DNA of 64,000 nucleotides. Source: JAJFUI01 sp039698035 (GTDB taxonomy: Bacteria; Planctomycetota; Planctomycetia; Pirellulales; Thermoguttaceae). Positions 35,892 through 43,703 of the stretch are shown here, one piece after another. Location of the stretch: positions 124,001 through 188,000 of the forward strand of contig JBDKSW010000003.1 in the NCBI GenBank assembly GCA_039698035.1, given 5' to 3'. The notes beneath the pieces were generated by a model, which saw nothing but the letters and a program-made list of their open reading frames with translations, had not been told where the DNA came from and did not search any database. Each line of letters starts with the position of its first letter. The first letter of the stretch is position 1. Made by a program: the position numbers and the translations under genes.

Positions 35892-37075
35892 AAACCGATT
35901 TGCGCCGTCGCGTGAAACAGGCTGGCAAGCCGTCCAAGTCGGCCGGGCCGGTGGACCGTCAGGGGCGCGGCGTCAAGCGGTCGGCGGCTTCGCAGCGAGC
36001 GAAGAAGCGCGATCTGGTGATTGTCATCAACCCGGGCTCGACTTCGACGAAGCTGGCCGTATTTCGCGGTGAAACGTGCATCGCTGGCGAGACGATCAAT
36101 CATCCGAAGGAAGATTTGGCGCATTTCACGTGCGTTGCCGACCAGTATGAGTTTCGTCTGGAAGCGGTGCTGAAGTTCCTCGCCGATCACGGCATCGCGT
36201 TGGACGAATGTCTTGCCGTGGCCGGACGCGGCGGCCTGATGAAGCCGATTCCCGGCGGCGTTTATGCGGTGAACGGGCGAATGCTGAAGGACCTTCGCAG
36301 CGCCCAGTGGGGCGAGCATCCGTCGAACTTGGGCGCGCCGATCGCGTTGGAGCTTTCGAAGCGTTGCAACGCACCGGCCTTCATTGCCGATCCGGTCACC
36401 AGCGATGAGTTTTGGGTTTTTTCTCGCTACGCTGGCCATCGGGCGTTCGAGCGCAAGAGCCGACTGCATGCGCTTTCGCAGCGGGCGGCGGCCCGCCGAG
36501 CCGCTCGGGAGTTGGGCGTGTCCTACGAAAAGGCCAATTTCGTGGTCGTTCACATGGGCGGCGGCATTTCGATTGGCGCGCACCGGAAGGGCCGCGTCGT
36601 GGACGCCAACGACGCGTTGGACGGCGACGGGCCGTTCTCGCCCGAGCGCAGCGGATCGGTGCCGACGGGCATGTTGGCCAAGGCGTGTTTTTCCGACGGC
36701 AAGACGTACGCCGACATTTGGAAGATGCTTGTCGGGCAAGGCGGCATTTACAGCTACCTTGGCACGAACGACTGCCGCGAGGTCGAAGAGCGGATGGCGA
36801 AGGGCGACGCCAAGGCTGCGGAAGTTTATGAAGCGATGGCCTATCAGATCGCCAAGTGGATTGGCGCGTCGGCGGCCGTGCTTTCCGGCCAGGTGAAGGC
36901 GGTGGTCGTCACGGGCGGCATGGCTCGGTCGAAGCCGTTGATCCGTTTCATCCGCAAATACGCCGGCTTTGTCGCCCCGTTTGTCGTCTATCCCGAGGTC
37001 GAGGAGATGACGGCGCTGGCCTCAGCGGCCCAAGCCGCGATGGCTCGGAAAATCAAGATCCAAGAATATCGCTAG
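35888..37075 (+). CDS. buk: Butyrate (branched-chain fatty acid) kinase
   Basis: The 395-residue ASKHA kinase transfers phosphate from acyl phosphate to ADP. Motifs are VIVINPGSTSTKLAVF, GRGGLMKPIPGGVYAVN, ADPVTSDEFW, FVVVHMGGGISIGAHRKGRVVDAND, SGSVPTGMLAKACF and VVTGGMARS. An N-terminal extension of about 42 residues, rich in Lys and Arg (MKTDLRRRVKQAGKPSK...), is absent from typical Buk. It starts inside the ptb stop codon. With Ptb it gives one ATP per acyl-CoA. Confidence 0.93.
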   Translation: MKTDLRRRVKQAGKPSKSAGPVDRQGRGVKRSAASQRAKKRDLVIVINPGSTSTKLAVFRGETCIAGETINHPKEDLAHFTCVADQYEFRLEAVLKFLADHGIALDECLAVAGRGGLMKPIPGGVYAVNGRMLKDLRSAQWGEHPSNLGAPIALELSKRCNAPAFIADPVTSDEFWVFSRYAGHRAFERKSRLHALSQRAAARRAARELGVSYEKANFVVVHMGGGISIGAHRKGRVVDANDALDGDGPFSPERSGSVPTGMLAKACFSDGKTYADIWKMLVGQGGIYSYLGTNDCREVEERMAKGDAKAAEVYEAMAYQIAKWIGASAAVLSGQVKAVVVTGGMARSKPLIRFIRKYAGFVAPFVVYPEVEEMTALASAAQAAMARKIKIQEYR

Positions 37076-37122
37076 CACGGAAAGCGGGGAACGCCGCTTT
37101 TACCGACGAGGAGTATCGCTCG

Positions 37123-37410
37123 ATGTCCCGCATTGAAATCGCCGCGGAGCTGTGCAAGGCTTGTGAGCTTTGCATCGCGGTTTGCCCGAAACATTGCATC
37201 GAACAAACGGACACGCTGAACCGCTATGGGGTGTATCCCATGCGGATGCGCGAGGGCGCGGAATGCATTGGTTGCGCGTTGTGCGCGACGATGTGCCCCG
37301 ACACGGCGATCGAGGTTTTTCGCACGGTGAGCGAGAAGCCGGCGAGCGCCGCGACATCGGCGCCGCCGGTCGACGCCGCGCCGTCTCCAGAGCTTAGCGA
37401 GTCCGCCTGA
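37123..37410 (+). CDS. korD: 2x[4Fe-4S] ferredoxin-type subunit of 2-oxoacid oxidoreductase
   Basis: A 95-residue protein with two Cys clusters, CKACELCIAVCPKHCI and CIGCALCATMCPDTAI, each CxxCxxCxxxCP, followed by an Ala/Pro tail. In this position, just ahead of the alpha subunit, it serves as the delta subunit that takes electrons from the thiamine enzyme. GAGGAG lies about ten bases before ATG 37123. Confidence 0.9.
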   Translation: MSRIEIAAELCKACELCIAVCPKHCIEQTDTLNRYGVYPMRMREGAECIGCALCATMCPDTAIEVFRTVSEKPASAATSAPPVDAAPSPELSESA

Positions 37411-37492
37411 ACCGAGTATGGTGCGTGCATCGCACCGTGCAGCTTGATCTAGGGTGCCCTAAGAGCACCGACAGCCGCGAGGAGGTCGCAAC

Positions 37493-38575
37493 GTGACAAA
37501 GGTACTGATGAGCGGCAATGACGCCGTCGTCGAGGGCGCGATTCGCGCCGGGTTGGAGTGCTACTTCGGCTATCCGATTACGCCGCAGAACGAGATCATC
37601 GCCGGGATGGCTGCCCGGCTGCCTCCGCTGGGCGTTGCCTTCTTGCAGTCGGAGAGCGAGCTGGCCGCGATCAGCATGGTGCATGGGGCGGCGGCCGCCG
37701 GCAAGCGTGCCATGACGACATCGTCGAGCCCCGGCATCTCGTTGATGCAGGAGGGGATCAGCTATCTGGCCGGCACGCGTTTGCCCGCCGTGATCGTCAA
37801 CGTGCAGCGTGGTGGCCCGGGTCTTGGCAACATCGGCGCGGCCCAGGGGGACTACTTCCAGGCGACGCGAGGCGGCGGCAACGGCGATTACCATTGCATC
37901 GTGCTGGCGCCGGAGAGCTCGCAGGAGATGTTGGACTTCACGTTCGAGGCCTTTGATCTGGCCGATCAGTACCGGACGCCGGTGATGATTCTGAGCGACG
38001 GACGCATTGGCCAAACGATGGAGCCTGTCGAGCTGCGCGACCCGCCGAAAAGGGCGCGCGTCGAGAAGCCCTGGGCAGTCAGCGGTGCGAAGGGCCGCAA
38101 GGGTCATTACGTCTGCTCGCTGCTGCTGCCGGTGCCCGAATTGGCCGAGCACAACCGCCAATTGCAGAAGGTCTATCGGGAGATCGAACGCCGCGAACCG
38201 CGAGGCGAGTCGTACCGGACATCCGACGCGGCGTTGGTCTTTGTCGGCTACGGCACGTGCGCCCGGATCTGCCGCGAGGCGACCGACATCCTCCGCGAGG
38301 AAGGTTTGAAGGCGGGTCTTTTCCGGCCCATGACGCTTTGGCCTTTCCCCAACAAGAAGCTGCTGGCATCGGTTTCGAAGGCTCGGACGGTGCTGGTCAC
38401 CGAGATGAGCACAGGGCAGATGGTCCAAGACGTTCGCTTGGCGGTGAACGGTCAGTTGCCCATCGAGTTCCTCGGCTATGCGGGCGGCGAGGCCCCGTCG
38501 GTGAAGGGTCTGGTCGCGTTGGGCCGAAAGCTGCTGCAAAAATCGACGCGAAAAGACAGCAAGAAGAAGTCGTGA
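37493..38575 (+). CDS. 2-oxoacid:ferredoxin oxidoreductase alpha subunit
   Basis: The 360-residue subunit contains the pyrimidine-binding domain of thiamine-diphosphate enzymes. Visible segments are MSGNDAVVEGAIRAGLECYFGYPITPQNEI, SESELAAISMVHGAAAAGKRAMTTSSSPG, VNVQRGGPGLGN and a C-terminal domain with VGYGTCARICREA. It fits the VorB/KorA group that oxidises branched-chain 2-oxoacids or 2-oxoglutarate. Adjacent ptb-buk argues for a branched-chain or short 2-oxoacid. The tail RKDSKKKS is strongly basic. Confidence 0.92.
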   Translation: MTKVLMSGNDAVVEGAIRAGLECYFGYPITPQNEIIAGMAARLPPLGVAFLQSESELAAISMVHGAAAAGKRAMTTSSSPGISLMQEGISYLAGTRLPAVIVNVQRGGPGLGNIGAAQGDYFQATRGGGNGDYHCIVLAPESSQEMLDFTFEAFDLADQYRTPVMILSDGRIGQTMEPVELRDPPKRARVEKPWAVSGAKGRKGHYVCSLLLPVPELAEHNRQLQKVYREIERREPRGESYRTSDAALVFVGYGTCARICREATDILREEGLKAGLFRPMTLWPFPNKKLLASVSKARTVLVTEMSTGQMVQDVRLAVNGQLPIEFLGYAGGEAPSVKGLVALGRKLLQKSTRKDSKKKS

Positions 38576-38718
38576 CCGTTTGAGAATAGGATCGCATCAA
38601 CCCGTTTAGCGGCCGCCGGCGCGGCGGCTTTCCATGCTTACCCGCCGTGGCTGCGACAGCCGTTGCGAACAGCCGCAACGGCCGGCCGCCGCCGGAGAAA
38701 CGGCCAAGGAAAACGCTG

Positions 38719-39495
38719 ATGATTGCCACTGAGAAAAAAGTTTTTGCCCGCACGCCCGTGCTAACGCCGACGATGACGCACTATTGTCCTGGCTGCGGCC
38801 ACGGAATCGTCCATCGGCTGGTTGCCGAGGCCATTGAACACTACGGCATCCGCGAGCGGGCCGTGTGCGTTGCGCCGGTCGGCTGCTCGGTGCTGGCCTA
38901 CAAATACATCGACATCGACATGTCCGAGGCGGCCCACGGTCGGGCGCCGGCCGTGGCGACGGGCATCAAGCGGGCCCGGCCGGACCTGTTCGTGATGACC
39001 TACCAGGGCGACGGCGATCTGGCGGCCATCGGGACGGCCGAGATCGTTCATGCCGCGAACCGGGGCGAGAACATCTCGGTCATTTTTGTGAACAACGCGG
39101 TGTACGGCATGACGGGCGGCCAAATGGCGCCGACCACGTTGCTCGGTCAAAAGACCAAGACCAGCCCAGCCGGCCGGAGCGAAAAGCTGGAGGGCCCGCC
39201 GATTCGCGTCTGTGAAATGCTTGCGACGTTGGACGGGCCGAGCTTTGTCACGCGCGTCACGGTCAACACGCCGGCCAACGTGCGGAAGGCCAAGCAGGCG
39301 ATCATCACAGCGTTTGGCCGGCAGCTTGACGGGAAGGGTTTCAGCCTCGTCGAGGTGCTTTCGCCCTGCCCGACCTACTGGCGGTTGCCGCCGCCGAAGG
39401 CGGCCGAGGCAGTCGAGAGCTGGATGATGAAGACGTTCCCGCTGGGCCTATACAAGGACAAGGAGGCCGCCAATGGCAACCATGCAAAAGCGTAA
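38719..39495 (+). CDS. 2-oxoacid:ferredoxin oxidoreductase beta subunit (TPP-binding)
   Basis: The 258-residue subunit binds thiamine diphosphate. It starts with a region holding THYCPGCGHGIVHRL, continues with the GDGD metal motif in YQGDGDLAAIGTAE, VIFVNNAVYGMTGGQMAPTT and FSLVEVLSPCPTYW. Conserved Cys near residues 23-26 and 54-60 may hold a cluster, as in PFOR-type beta chains. AAGGAA lies before ATG 38719. Its 3' end overlaps the gamma subunit gene by 23 bases. Confidence 0.93.
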   Translation: MIATEKKVFARTPVLTPTMTHYCPGCGHGIVHRLVAEAIEHYGIRERAVCVAPVGCSVLAYKYIDIDMSEAAHGRAPAVATGIKRARPDLFVMTYQGDGDLAAIGTAEIVHAANRGENISVIFVNNAVYGMTGGQMAPTTLLGQKTKTSPAGRSEKLEGPPIRVCEMLATLDGPSFVTRVTVNTPANVRKAKQAIITAFGRQLDGKGFSLVEVLSPCPTYWRLPPPKAAEAVESWMMKTFPLGLYKDKEAANGNHAKA

Positions 39496-40123
39496 GAAGA
39501 CACCCGTTGGCAAGTCCGGCAAGCCCGCGGCAAAGACGGTCGCGAAGGCCGCGAAGGCCAAGGTCGCCCCGTCTACGACCGAGATCCTTCTGGCCGGCAG
39601 CGGCGGCCAAGGCATGATTTTGATCGGCAAGCTCGTGGCCCAGGCGGCCGTTGCCGGGGGCTACAACGCGACCTACATTCCGAGCTACGGCGCGGAGGTT
39701 CGCGGCGGCACGGCCCACTGTCACGTCAAAGTGGGTCGTCGCCCCATCGGCTCGCCAATCGTCGAGGATGCGACCATTTTCGTCGCGATGAACGAGCCGT
39801 CCTACAAGGCGTTTGCGCCCTTGCTGCGCAAGGGTTCGACGCTGGTGGCCAACGCATCACTGATTCCGACGATCGGCAAGCATGCCGGCGTCAAGGTCCT
39901 GTCGCCCGAACTGACGAAGATCGCCGCCGAGATGGGCAGCCTTCGTTCGGCAAACATGCTGGTGTTCGGCCTGTGCGTCGGACTTCTGGGTCTGAACGAC
40001 AAGGCCGGTCTGCACGAGATCATCAGCGACACGCTTGGCAAGAAGAACCCGGCCATGCTCGAAATGAACCAGCGGATTTTCGACAAGGGCGTCGAGCTGG
40101 GCCGAGCCGCCGCGGCCGAATAG
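39473..40123 (+). CDS. 2-oxoacid:ferredoxin oxidoreductase gamma subunit
   Basis: The 216-residue product has the gamma domain EILLAGSGGQGMILIGKLVAQAA, IPSYGAEVRGGTAHCHVKV and SANMLVFGLCVGL. A Lys/Ala-rich N-terminal extension of about 34 residues (KKTPVGKSGKPAAKTVAKAA) precedes it and is unusual. It completes the four-subunit (delta-alpha-beta-gamma) enzyme that converts a 2-oxoacid plus CoA to acyl-CoA, CO2 and reduced ferredoxin. Confidence 0.92.
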   Translation: MATMQKRKKTPVGKSGKPAAKTVAKAAKAKVAPSTTEILLAGSGGQGMILIGKLVAQAAVAGGYNATYIPSYGAEVRGGTAHCHVKVGRRPIGSPIVEDATIFVAMNEPSYKAFAPLLRKGSTLVANASLIPTIGKHAGVKVLSPELTKIAAEMGSLRSANMLVFGLCVGLLGLNDKAGLHEIISDTLGKKNPAMLEMNQRIFDKGVELGRAAAAE

Positions 40124-40285
40124 GGCGGCGTTCTGTTCCCAAACGGTCCGAGCGGGGCCATGCCCGCAGCGCGGCGGTTGCGTTGCGGGCGTCGGGTGCG
40201 TCGTCGCATGGCCGGGCGGCCATCCTCGCTGACGGCGTTGCGGCCAATCATTGTCAGCCGCCAGCGCGCCCGATATGATGGATTC

Positions 40286-41146
40286 ATGCTAATCCTATTG
40301 ACCAACGATGACGGTATTTACGCGCCGGGCTTAGCGGCCTTCGAGCGCGAGTTGCGAGAACTGGGCGACGTGGTGGTCGTGGCCCCGGCGACGGAACAGA
40401 GCGGCGTCGGCCACTCGATCACCTATCTGACGCCCTTGATCGTGAAGGAAGTCTTTCGCAACGACGAGGCGGGCGGCGATCACCACTGGGGGTGGGCGGT
40501 CGAAGGCAGCCCGGCCGACTGCGTGAAGCTGGGCATCCAGGAGTTTTGCCCCCGGCAGCCCGATCTGGTCGTCAGCGGGATCAACGGCGGACTGAACGCG
40601 GGCATCAACGTGCTGTACTCGGGCACGGTGGCCGCCGCCGTCGAAGGAGCTTTTTTCGGGGTCACGAGCGTGGCCGTCTCCCTTGAATTCGACGAGCACG
40701 CGCGGTTTGGCGACGCCGCGCGGCTTGCGCGGGACGTGATTCGCCAAATCCTCGAAAAGAAGGGCCCTGGCCCCGAACTCTATAATTTGAACATCCCGAC
40801 GGCCGCGCTTGGCGGCGTGCCCGAAGTGTGCATAGCGCCGATGAACGTTCAGCGGTACGGCGACACGTTCCAGAAGCGGTCCGACCCGTGGGGCCGCGAC
40901 TACTATTGGCTGATGGGCGGTCCGCCGGCGGCCACGGCCGGCGAGACGGACCTGTCGGCCCTCGACAAGGGCAAGGTGTCGCTGACGCCGTTGGACTACG
41001 ACCTGACACGCCGGGCCGCGTTGGCCGAGATGGGCCGCTGGAAGTTTGAACTGCGGGCACCTTCGTCCAGCAAGTCGCCGGTCGGTGCGGCTTTTGCTTC
41101 CAACATTCGCGTGGTGCGGAAGAAGAAAAAGGAGCGCACGCCATGA
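40286..41146 (+). CDS. surE: 5'/3'-nucleotidase SurE
   Basis: The 286-residue protein begins MLILLTNDDGIYAPG, with the metal-binding Asn-Asp-Asp, followed by VVAPATEQSGVGHSIT, the substrate segment WAVEGSPADCVKLGI and VVSGINGGLNAGINVLYSGTVAAA. SurE removes phosphate from nucleoside monophosphates in stationary-phase survival. About 35 extra C-terminal residues end in RKKKKERTP. It follows the oxidoreductase genes by 162 bases and its stop overlaps the following lipoprotein gene. Confidence 0.94.
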   Translation: MLILLTNDDGIYAPGLAAFERELRELGDVVVVAPATEQSGVGHSITYLTPLIVKEVFRNDEAGGDHHWGWAVEGSPADCVKLGIQEFCPRQPDLVVSGINGGLNAGINVLYSGTVAAAVEGAFFGVTSVAVSLEFDEHARFGDAARLARDVIRQILEKKGPGPELYNLNIPTAALGGVPEVCIAPMNVQRYGDTFQKRSDPWGRDYYWLMGGPPAATAGETDLSALDKGKVSLTPLDYDLTRRAALAEMGRWKFELRAPSSSKSPVGAAFASNIRVVRKKKKERTP

Positions 41147-41598
41147 GCCGAATCGTTCTGTCGATGCTGGTCGTTGCGTTGTTGATCGGTTGCGATCGCG
41201 AGCCAGCGAATCGACCCGCGCCGCCGCAACAACAGCCGCCGGCGCAAGCCGTGGAGCCCGAGAAGAAGGCGTCGCCAGCGCCGGCCGCCAAACCGGCCGA
41301 GCCCGCGCGCGAGAAGGCCCAGGTTGGCGTGGGCGAGAAGGGCCGCGACTATCCGGCCGGCATGTATGCCCCGAAGACCTACTGGGCGATCAAGGAAACG
41401 CTCGCGTTCGACGTGCAGATTCCGAAGGCGATGCAACTGTTCAAGGCCACGGAGGGCCGCGCGCCGAAGGACCATGCCGAGTTTATGGAGCGGATCATCA
41501 AGGAAGGGATGATCCAACTGCCAGAGCTTCCGGCCGGCGACCGCTACGAGTACGACCCGAAGACGGAAGAGCTGATGGTCGCCCACGGGATGCCGTAG
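41143..41598 (+). CDS. Small lipoprotein
   Basis: A 151-residue product with a lipoprotein signal (MSRIVLSMLVVALLIGC, modified Cys at residue 17), a Pro/Ala/Lys-rich linker to about residue 68 and a compact C-terminal domain. The C-terminal domain contains KAMQLFKATEGRAPKDHAEFMERI and ends LMVAHGMP. A similar C-terminal pattern occurs in other planctomycete lipoproteins. Its ATG overlaps the surE stop (ATGA), so it is translationally coupled. Function unknown. Confidence 0.72.
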   Translation: MSRIVLSMLVVALLIGCDREPANRPAPPQQQPPAQAVEPEKKASPAPAAKPAEPAREKAQVGVGEKGRDYPAGMYAPKTYWAIKETLAFDVQIPKAMQLFKATEGRAPKDHAEFMERIIKEGMIQLPELPAGDRYEYDPKTEELMVAHGMP

Positions 41599-41666
41599 AA
41601 CTCCATGGCAACCTCTGCCATCTGGGCACCTGCAGATTTTCCCTCACATAGGTGCCTCACAACTTC

Positions 41667-41695
41667 TTGACTATGTGGCATAACGCCGCTAGCAT
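41667..41695 (+). promoter_or_regulatory. Promoter of the low-GC cassette
   Basis: TTGACT (41667-41672) and TAGCAT (41690-41695) are separated by the optimal 17 bases. The predicted start near 41702 falls inside the following inverted repeat. Confidence 0.55.
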
Positions 41696-41698
41696 GAG

Positions 41699-41726
41699 GG
41701 GGTATCAACGTAAACCAAGATACCCC
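41699..41726. promoter_or_regulatory. Inverted repeat overlapping the cassette transcription start
   Basis: GGGGTATC (41699-41706) and GATACCCC (41719-41726) are perfect 8-base arms around 12 bases. The site sits between the -10 box and the AAGG ribosome-binding site (41727-41730) of the GTG start at 41738. It suits a repressor operator or an mRNA hairpin hiding the ribosome-binding site. Confidence 0.55.
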
Positions 41727-41737
41727 AAGGTTGTGTT

Positions 41738-42403
41738 GTGAAAATTGCTGAATTGGAAGCTCATTGTATTGCCTGCGCAAATCAAGAGCTCGCAATTCGC
41801 GAAATGGTGGAACGCCGCGACTTTCCTGCAGTCTTTGCTGAGTGCATCACTTGTTTTGAGCACATCGTCCCCGCTCTCAGCTATCACAAAAAGCGAGGCA
41901 TTACAACAAAAAACGCTCTTCCGCTCGCAATCGCCACAATCTGTACTTATGCACCACCGCTTTTCGATCACGCAGCAATCAAAGCGATCGATGCATTCGT
42001 AGGCTCCTCACGCATCCTGCAAAAACACGAGCATGGCTATCCGCTCATCATTGACGCTGCCAAGCGGCGGGAACACACGGCTCAGCAAATATGGAATCAC
42101 CTGGAAAAGTATCCCGGTATCTTGGAAGGCGAGCTTGGCAGTCAATTGAACCTTGGTCACGACGAGGTCGCACAAATCATCACAATTTGGAAAACGCTTG
42201 GGATCGTCAACTGTTGCGCCAAAGATGAGTCGCCTAGCCTTTGGTTTCGTACTCGGTTGGATGAAAACACTGTTGGGATGTGCATTCATTGCGGTGTGCA
42301 TGGCACGGGAGGGAAGAAGCTCTTCCTAGTGCCGCGTGTATGCAAAAAGTGCGGCAGTGAAGGCTATTATCACATCAATTACAGCTACAAACCACGCGAG
42401 TGA
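41738..42403 (+). CDS. Unknown protein with winged-helix-like segment and C-terminal zinc ribbon
   Basis: A 221-residue protein starting at GTG 41738 with AAGG seven bases upstream. The N-terminal two-thirds are helical. Residues 107-150 (QIWNHLEKYPGILEGELGSQLNLGHDEVAQIITIWKTLGIV) look like a winged helix. The C-terminus carries CxxC-x16-CxxC (CIHC...CKKC), a zinc ribbon. I recognise no family. GC is visibly lower than in flanking genes (27 of 60 bases at 41881-41940 against 44 of 60 at 41221-41280), suggesting transfer. It is followed 18 bases later by the GIY-YIG-like gene and may be its regulator or partner. Confidence 0.65.
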   Translation: MKIAELEAHCIACANQELAIREMVERRDFPAVFAECITCFEHIVPALSYHKKRGITTKNALPLAIATICTYAPPLFDHAAIKAIDAFVGSSRILQKHEHGYPLIIDAAKRREHTAQQIWNHLEKYPGILEGELGSQLNLGHDEVAQIITIWKTLGIVNCCAKDESPSLWFRTRLDENTVGMCIHCGVHGTGGKKLFLVPRVCKKCGSEGYYHINYSYKPRE

Positions 42404-42421
42404 TAGTCTCCGGAGTGCGAA

Positions 42422-43681
42422 ATGGTTTACCTGTGCCTTTTCTTTCTGGGCGCGATTGTGTCAGCAACCGTACTCGCGGTCTGCTATCTTGGCATATCGC
42501 ATCTACTGCGCGTGCAACGTTGCAGAGTCGTCAGTTGGGACACGCGCTTGCGAGCTGAATCGGCAAGGCTCGCGGAATCCAGAAAAGCAACAACTGCCCT
42601 GACGGAGAAACTTGAACGCGATCGGTTGACGCTCAATGGTGACATTGCCGCATTCGCCGCTCGCAATATTCAGTACGACAGTTTGGTCGAAGAGAACAAT
42701 GGGCTCAAACAGGATTGCTTTAATCTGACCATACACCTAAAAAAGATGGACCTGGACCAGGCTGCTCTTGCACAACGTCAACGCGAGAACAGCAAGAAGG
42801 CCAATGAGATTGCTCAAAGGTATCTGAAAGAAACCGTTTCCTGGATCGGCGACAGGTTAAACGCCAACAATTTCTCTAGCTGCAAGCAGCGGCTATTGAA
42901 TGTCATCGACGCATGTCGATCCATTGGCTTCTGCGTTTCGGAGGAGGAGCAATCAGCGATGCTTGAGGTGCTTCAAAAGGATTTCGAGCAAGCGGTTAGG
43001 AACGAGTTCGCCAGACAGGAACAAGCTCGCATCAAGTCACAGATTCGTGAGGAGGAAAGCCTCGCACGGGAGATCGATAAGCAACTCAAAGACGCTCAAA
43101 GGGAGCGCGCGGCCATAGCAGCCGCCCTGGAAAAAGCATTGAAAGAAACCAAGGACGAGCACAGTGCCGAGGTCGAGCTGCTAAGGACTAAACTCAAGGA
43201 GGCAGAGGAAAGGGCCGAACGGGCGATTTCGCAGGCGCAACTAACCAGGGCCGGGCATGTATACGTTCTTTCAAATATCGGTTCTTTCGGAGAAGGCATG
43301 TTCAAGGTAGGCATGACACGGAGACTTGATCCCTATGAGAGAGTAAACGAACTCAGCAGCGCATCGGTGCCATTTCCGTACGACGTTCACATGATGATTT
43401 CATGCGACGACGCACCATCGCTCGAAAACGCGCTTCATAAGGAGCTTCACAAGCGGCGGGTAAACAAGATCAACCTGCGAAAAGAGTTTTTCCGCGTCGA
43501 TCTCGATGAAATCAGAAACATTGTCGAGTCGCGACATGGAACCGTCGACTACCACGCCGAGCCGGAAGCATTTCAGTACCGCGAGAGTATCGATATGCCC
43601 GATGAGGATTTCGAGTTCATCGAACGAACTGCAGAAGCTGTTGCCGGCAATGTCGACTCCGCAGTCCCAGACGAAGACTAG
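42422..43681 (+). CDS. Membrane-anchored coiled-coil protein with DUF4041 and T5orf172/MUG113 (GIY-YIG-like) domain
   Basis: The 419-residue product has one N-terminal transmembrane helix (residues 2-28) and a long coiled coil (40-280), whose last part resembles DUF4041. A C-terminal domain at about residues 280-365 contains GHVYVLSNIGSFGEGMFKVGMTRR, LSSASVPFPYDVH and ENALHKELHKRRVN. This is the T5orf172/MUG113 branch of the GIY-YIG nuclease superfamily, with Tyr, Arg and Glu positions apparently kept. Such proteins occur in phages and mobile islands. A CGGAG ribosome-binding site precedes ATG 42422. The membrane anchor is not usual for the family. Function is unknown; defence is inference. 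Confidence 0.8.
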   Translation: MVYLCLFFLGAIVSATVLAVCYLGISHLLRVQRCRVVSWDTRLRAESARLAESRKATTALTEKLERDRLTLNGDIAAFAARNIQYDSLVEENNGLKQDCFNLTIHLKKMDLDQAALAQRQRENSKKANEIAQRYLKETVSWIGDRLNANNFSSCKQRLLNVIDACRSIGFCVSEEEQSAMLEVLQKDFEQAVRNEFARQEQARIKSQIREEESLAREIDKQLKDAQRERAAIAAALEKALKETKDEHSAEVELLRTKLKEAEERAERAISQAQLTRAGHVYVLSNIGSFGEGMFKVGMTRRLDPYERVNELSSASVPFPYDVHMMISCDDAPSLENALHKELHKRRVNKINLRKEFFRVDLDEIRNIVESRHGTVDYHAEPEAFQYRESIDMPDEDFEFIERTAEAVAGNVDSAVPDED

Positions 43682-43703
43682 GCAGGAAATACCAGCGGTC
43701 GGC

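Noticed and set aside
41625..41656. Inverted repeat GGCACCT...AGGTGCC after the small lipoprotein gene considered as a terminator
   Set aside because: The arms are seven bases with an 18-base loop and no T-run follows. It may mark the cassette boundary, but evidence is thin.
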